Part shown: in pieces, positions 61,117 to 64,000 of the stretch
Numbering within the stretch: the first letter of the stretch is position 1
Layout: the number at the start of each line of letters is the position of its first letter
Assembly: GCA_934454845.1 (NCBI GenBank)
Contig: CAKSGV010000003.1
Coordinates: forward strand, 1 to 64,000
DNA length: 64,000 nt
Reading direction: 5' to 3'
Origin: an uncultured Eubacteriales bacterium
Lineage (GTDB): Bacteria > Bacillota > Clostridia > Oscillospirales > Acutalibacteraceae
Program-made: the position numbers and the translations under genes
Notes under the pieces: model-generated
Databases searched by the model: none
What the model saw: the letters and a program-made list of their open reading frames with translations, nothing else
Told to the model about the DNA's origin: nothing

Positions 61117-61168
61117 ATAAAATAAGATTTTATCTTGACAAGTAGTATAAAGTAGGATAAAATAAGAT
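61117..61168 (+). promoter_or_regulatory. Promoter with direct repeats, likely RHH operator
   Basis: TTGACA (61135-61140), 17 bp, TAAAAT (61158-61163). ATAAAATAAGAT occurs at 61117-61128 and again at 61157-61168, flanking the -35 box and covering the -10 box, exactly 40 bp apart. Confidence 0.6.
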
Positions 61169-61203
61169 AAACGCATTTGTCGTAAAATTTAAGGAGAATG
61201 AGT

Positions 61204-61707
61204 ATGAAGAAATTAAAAATTATTTTAGCGGCGGGATTAATCGCTTGTTTGCTTGGGATACTGGCAGGCTGTGTATCCGGAGCAAGCACGAAAAGTTCTT
61301 CCGATAATGATTCGTCGGAAGATCAATCGCAAAATTTAACTATCGGCAGCACTTTAACTGCAAAAGGACTGAATATAACACTTCAAAAGGTAGAGGATTG
61401 GAATTCCGATAATATGTTTGTAAATCCTAAAGACGGATTTAAATTTATAAGGGCATATTTTGTGCTTGAAAATACCAACAGCTCCAGCCGCTATCTCGGC
61501 TCTTATGACTTCACCTGCTATGCGGATAATTCAAAGGCGGATATGTCTATTTTCGGCGACGATACTCTCGATCTCGGCGCGGAAGTATCAGGCGGCAGAG
61601 TTTTGCAGGGATATATTTATTATGAAGTGCCCGTAAACGCCCAGAGTATCGAAATTGAATACGATTCCGATTGGTGGGGCAATAAAGCAGTATTTAAAGT
61701 GAGGTAA
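61204..61707 (+). CDS. Lipoprotein with DUF4352-like domain
   Basis: 167 residues. The signal peptide ends in the lipobox LAGC (Cys near residue 23), so the protein is lipid-anchored outside. A Ser/Asp-rich linker (about 25-45) leads to a DUF4352-like immunoglobulin-type domain: NLTIGSTLTAKGLNITLQKV, FIRAYFVLENTNSSSRYLGS, GGRVLQGYIYYEVPVNA. The start ATG 61204 is 7 nt after AAGGAG, better than ATG 61198. The divergent RHH protein may regulate it. Function unknown. Confidence 0.85.
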   Translation: MKKLKIILAAGLIACLLGILAGCVSGASTKSSSDNDSSEDQSQNLTIGSTLTAKGLNITLQKVEDWNSDNMFVNPKDGFKFIRAYFVLENTNSSSRYLGSYDFTCYADNSKADMSIFGDDTLDLGAEVSGGRVLQGYIYYEVPVNAQSIEIEYDSDWWGNKAVFKVR

Positions 61708-61712
61708 ATGAA

Positions 61713-62177
61713 ATGAACGCAAAAATAATTGATATTAAACAGGACGTTATATCCTTAGGAATTGAAAGCGGCGAAATTAAAGAAGTGAGGAGCTGCGATA
61801 TAAATTTTGTTCCGCACATAGGCGATAAGGTTGAAATTTTTGAAACCGATTCTAAAGTAATAGTTTCTAAAGTTGAAGAAGAAAAAACCGCTGTGCCTAA
61901 CGGCGGAATAAACATCAATCTTTCTAACAGTCAGAATATTTCCGCTCCTCAGGCAACGCTTGCGGCTTCCGGAAAGGTCGTTAATAAAGTAGCCTACTGC
62001 ATTCTTGCTTTTTTCTTAGGCGGTCTCGGAATTCATAAATTCTATGCCGGAAGAACGGGAGCCGGAGTTGCAATGCTTCTATTTTCCTGGACATTTATTC
62101 CCGTGATAATAGCTCTTATTGATTTTATTGTGGGACTTACAAAGAAAGCCGACGCAAACGGTAATATTATAATTTAG
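61713..62177 (+). CDS. TM2-domain membrane protein
   Basis: 154 residues. The first ~85 are soluble with beta character; then a TM2 domain: VAYCILAFFLGGLGIHKFYA, GRTGAGVAMLLFSW, two helices joined by the conserved FYAGR-type turn. It follows the lipoprotein gene by 5 nt with GAGGTAA as ribosome site, so both are likely co-expressed. TM2 proteins have no settled function in bacteria. Confidence 0.85.
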   Translation: MNAKIIDIKQDVISLGIESGEIKEVRSCDINFVPHIGDKVEIFETDSKVIVSKVEEEKTAVPNGGININLSNSQNISAPQATLAASGKVVNKVAYCILAFFLGGLGIHKFYAGRTGAGVAMLLFSWTFIPVIIALIDFIVGLTKKADANGNIII

Positions 62178-62205
62178 AGTTGTAATAATATAAAATATAC
62201 ATTAT

Positions 62206-62240
62206 AATAATCGGGTGGAGTTTTTCCGCCCGATTATTTT
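62206..62240 (+). terminator. Terminator after the TM2 gene
   Basis: AATAATCGGGTGGA (62206-62219) pairs with TCCGCCCGATTATT (62225-62238), 14 bp, followed by TTTAT. Confidence 0.88.
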
Positions 62241-62257
62241 TATAGGGGAGATAAAAA

Positions 62258-62890
62258 GTGCCTTTTTCGGTTATAACTGCGTTTGAAATAATAGGTACGC
62301 TAGCCTTTGCCGTTTCGGGAGCGATAGCTGCGCTGAAAAAAGGAATGGATATTTTCGGAGTAGCAACTTTAGGTCTTATAACTGCCGTCGGAGGAGGAGT
62401 TATTAGAGATATAATTTTGGGAAACACACCGCCCGCGGTTTTTAAAGATCCGATGTATGCTTTGCTTGCTGTTTTCACCTCTGTGATATTTTTTCTGCCT
62501 GCGGTGAGAAAAATTTTCTCAAAAAGCCAAAAAGCCTATGATATCGTAATGCTGATTATGGATTCGGTAGGTCTTGGGGTTTTCACAGTTGTAGGAATTC
62601 AGACGGCGAAATCGGTAAATTCTCACTCGGGATTTTTCCTGCTTGTATTTGTAGGAATAGTCACGGGAGTAGGCGGAGGTCTATTAAGAGATATCTGTTC
62701 TCTTGAAATGCCATACATATTTGTCAAGCATTTTTATGCCTGTGCCTCCTTGCTCGGCGCTGTAACATGCGTTTTTTTATGGGATAAAGCAGGGGAAAAA
62801 GCGGCTATGTTTGCAGGAACTGCGGTGATAGTGGTTCTTAGGCTTTTAGCGGCAAAATTCAGGTGGAGCCTGCCTAAAGCAAAATTGTAA
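62258..62890 (+). CDS. TRIC/UPF0126 family membrane protein (YicG/YadS type)
   Basis: 210 residues with seven helices in two repeats: FAVSGAIAALKKGMDIFGVA and GLITAVGGGVIRDIILGNTP in the first, GIVTGVGGGLLRDICSLEMP in the second. The GGGxxRD motifs are diagnostic of the family, prokaryotic relatives of TRIC cation channels. Start is GTG 62258 with TAGGGGAGAT upstream. Confidence 0.9.
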   Translation: MPFSVITAFEIIGTLAFAVSGAIAALKKGMDIFGVATLGLITAVGGGVIRDIILGNTPPAVFKDPMYALLAVFTSVIFFLPAVRKIFSKSQKAYDIVMLIMDSVGLGVFTVVGIQTAKSVNSHSGFFLLVFVGIVTGVGGGLLRDICSLEMPYIFVKHFYACASLLGAVTCVFLWDKAGEKAAMFAGTAVIVVLRLLAAKFRWSLPKAKL

Positions 62891-62959
62891 AATTAATCCT
62901 TTTAATTTCAATGCATTTATGTTATAATTAATTTACTATAAATTTTTAAGGGGTAAATT

Positions 62960-64000
62960 ATGGAAAATAAACTAACCGGTAAGCAGTATGTGCTTATCTC
63001 GTCGATGCTGTTCGGTCTGTTCTTCGGAGCGGGCAACCTTATTTTTCCGATTATTCTCGGAGCAAAAGCGGGAGAAAACATAATTCCCGCTCTTATAGGA
63101 ATGCTCATAACCGCCGTGGGAGTTCCGCTCCTCGGAATAGTTGCTATGGGAATTTCAAAGAGCGAAGGGCTTATGCATATGGCAAGCAGGGTTTCTAAGC
63201 CTTACAGCTATTTCTTCACCTGCGCGCTTTATCTCACGATAGGGCCTTTCTTTGCAATTCCGAGATGTGCCGCTACTTCGTTTACAGTAGGAATAGTTCC
63301 TATCACTGGCGATTCTCATATTGTTCTTTACAGGGCGATATTCAGCGCTCTTTTCTTTGCGGCTGTGCTGTTTTTCTCGCTTAGGCCCTCTAATATTATG
63401 GACTCTGTAGGAAAATGGCTGAATCCTATTTTCCTTGTATTTTTAGGAGTTTTGATCGTAGCCGCTTTAATTTCACCCGTTCAGAGCGCTTTTTCCTTCA
63501 AAGCTACAGGCGATTATCAGAACGCCGCTTTCGCAACGGGATTCTTGCAGGGTTATGACACTCTTGACGCGCTCGCTTCTCTTGCTTTCGGAATAATAGT
63601 TATCACGGTTATAAGAGAGCATGGAGTAAAAGAACCGGGAAGTATAGCTAAATGCACGGTTAAATCAGGCATATTCAGTATGTCGCTAATGACTGTTATC
63701 TATGCGCTTATCGCCTTTGTCGGAGCACAGAGCTTCGGTCTTTACAGCGATAGAATCGCAAATGACCCGAATTTTACCGGAGGCGACGCTTTTGCGATTA
63801 TAGCAAAGCACTATTTCGGAAATGCGGGAATGATAATTCTTGCTATAACCGTTACATTCTGCTGTCTTAAAACCGCTATCGGTCTTGTTACTGCCTGCTC
63901 CGAAACATTTTCAAAGATCTTCCCGAAAACTTTCAGCTATAAGGTTTATGCGATTATCTTTACTGCATTTTCCTTTGTGGTTTCGAATATCGGACTTTCT
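62960..64000 (+). CDS. brnQ: Branched-chain amino acid transport carrier BrnQ (3' end beyond window)
   Basis: 347 residues are visible without a stop. The N-terminus LISSMLFGLFFGAGNLIFPI is the LIV-II carrier signature, followed by many membrane helices, FLQGYDTLDALASLAFGIIV and the later VTFCCLKTAIGLVTACSETF, both typical. It imports Leu, Ile and Val with Na or H ions. AAGGGG precedes ATG 62960 by 7 nt. Confidence 0.93.
   Translation, partial: MENKLTGKQYVLISSMLFGLFFGAGNLIFPIILGAKAGENIIPALIGMLITAVGVPLLGIVAMGISKSEGLMHMASRVSKPYSYFFTCALYLTIGPFFAIPRCAATSFTVGIVPITGDSHIVLYRAIFSALFFAAVLFFSLRPSNIMDSVGKWLNPIFLVFLGVLIVAALISPVQSAFSFKATGDYQNAAFATGFLQGYDTLDALASLAFGIIVITVIREHGVKEPGSIAKCTVKSGIFSMSLMTVIYALIAFVGAQSFGLYSDRIANDPNFTGGDAFAIIAKHYFGNAGMIILAITVTFCCLKTAIGLVTACSETFSKIFPKTFSYKVYAIIFTAFSFVVSNIGLS

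Overview
This window looks like a chromosome segment of an anaerobic, low-GC Gram-positive gut bacterium of the Clostridia, probably Oscillospirales or a relative. That rests on AAGGAGG ribosome sites with frequent GTG/TTG starts, TTGACA-N17-TATAAT promoters, a glycyl radical enzyme with its activase, SpoVG, and glycan-foraging genes (GH38 mannosidase, fucosidase-like enzyme, L-fucose isomerase). The species call is inference.

Layout. (1) 1-490: the 3' end of a 23S rRNA gene, then tRNA-Lys, tRNA-Glu, 5S rRNA and tRNA-Asn. (2) 600-17,312: the remains of an integrative conjugative element (ICE), richer in GC than what follows. It holds parA/parB, spoVG, a full Tad-type pilus set (pilin, prepilin peptidase, CpaB-like SAF protein, TadZ, TadA, TadB, TadC, two pseudopilins), two secreted proteins and a run of small ICE proteins. 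The transfer part is wrecked: deletion scars join the two ends of a giant polyvalent protein, leave only a relaxase tail, and fuse a PcfB N-terminus to a CYTH domain at about 17,312. No integrase is seen. (3) 17.3-21.6 kb: AT-rich cargo (BtrH-like protein, nitroreductase, AraC and XRE regulators, a dead SLOG/DUF1273 gene).

(4) 21.8-31.5 kb: the most interesting region, an intact-looking biosynthetic island for a ribosomally made, modified peptide (RiPP). It has two 51-residue Cys-rich precursors, a radical SAM/SPASM maturase, a protein that resembles a radical SAM partner but lacks the CxxxCxxC motif, a subtilisin-like protease with a long extra domain, an HPr-kinase-like protein, an ABC exporter without a C39 domain, and a nucleotidyltransferase-like protein. 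A decayed second copy of the exporter and nucleotidyltransferase genes lies at 43.3-44.1 kb.

(5) 31.7-43.1 kb: a glycan island with an AraC regulator, a broken glycosidase gene, GH38 alpha-mannosidase, a broken sugar-binding lipoprotein-type gene ending in a 60-bp perfect palindrome, an IS3 remnant, a GHL6 (GH151-like) glycosidase, a cupin mannose-6-phosphate isomerase-like protein and a PocR-AraC regulator. (6) 44.6-64 kb: ordinary chromosome with a glycyl radical enzyme and activase, an EamA transporter, TetR plus a heterodimeric ABC exporter, AraC, a relic of another GHL6 glycosidase beside fucI, a second TetR-ABC operon with a 32-bp operator, an iron alcohol dehydrogenase, a DUF6198-like membrane protein behind a terminator-bearing leader, a structured MITE, an RHH regulator facing a DUF4352 lipoprotein, TM2 and TRIC-type membrane proteins, and the start of brnQ.

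How they fit: fucosidase-type enzymes, fucose isomerase and the alcohol dehydrogenase suggest use of host or plant fucosylated and mannosylated glycans with fermentative disposal of reducing power. The ICE and the RiPP island are acquired DNA that have been partly eroded.
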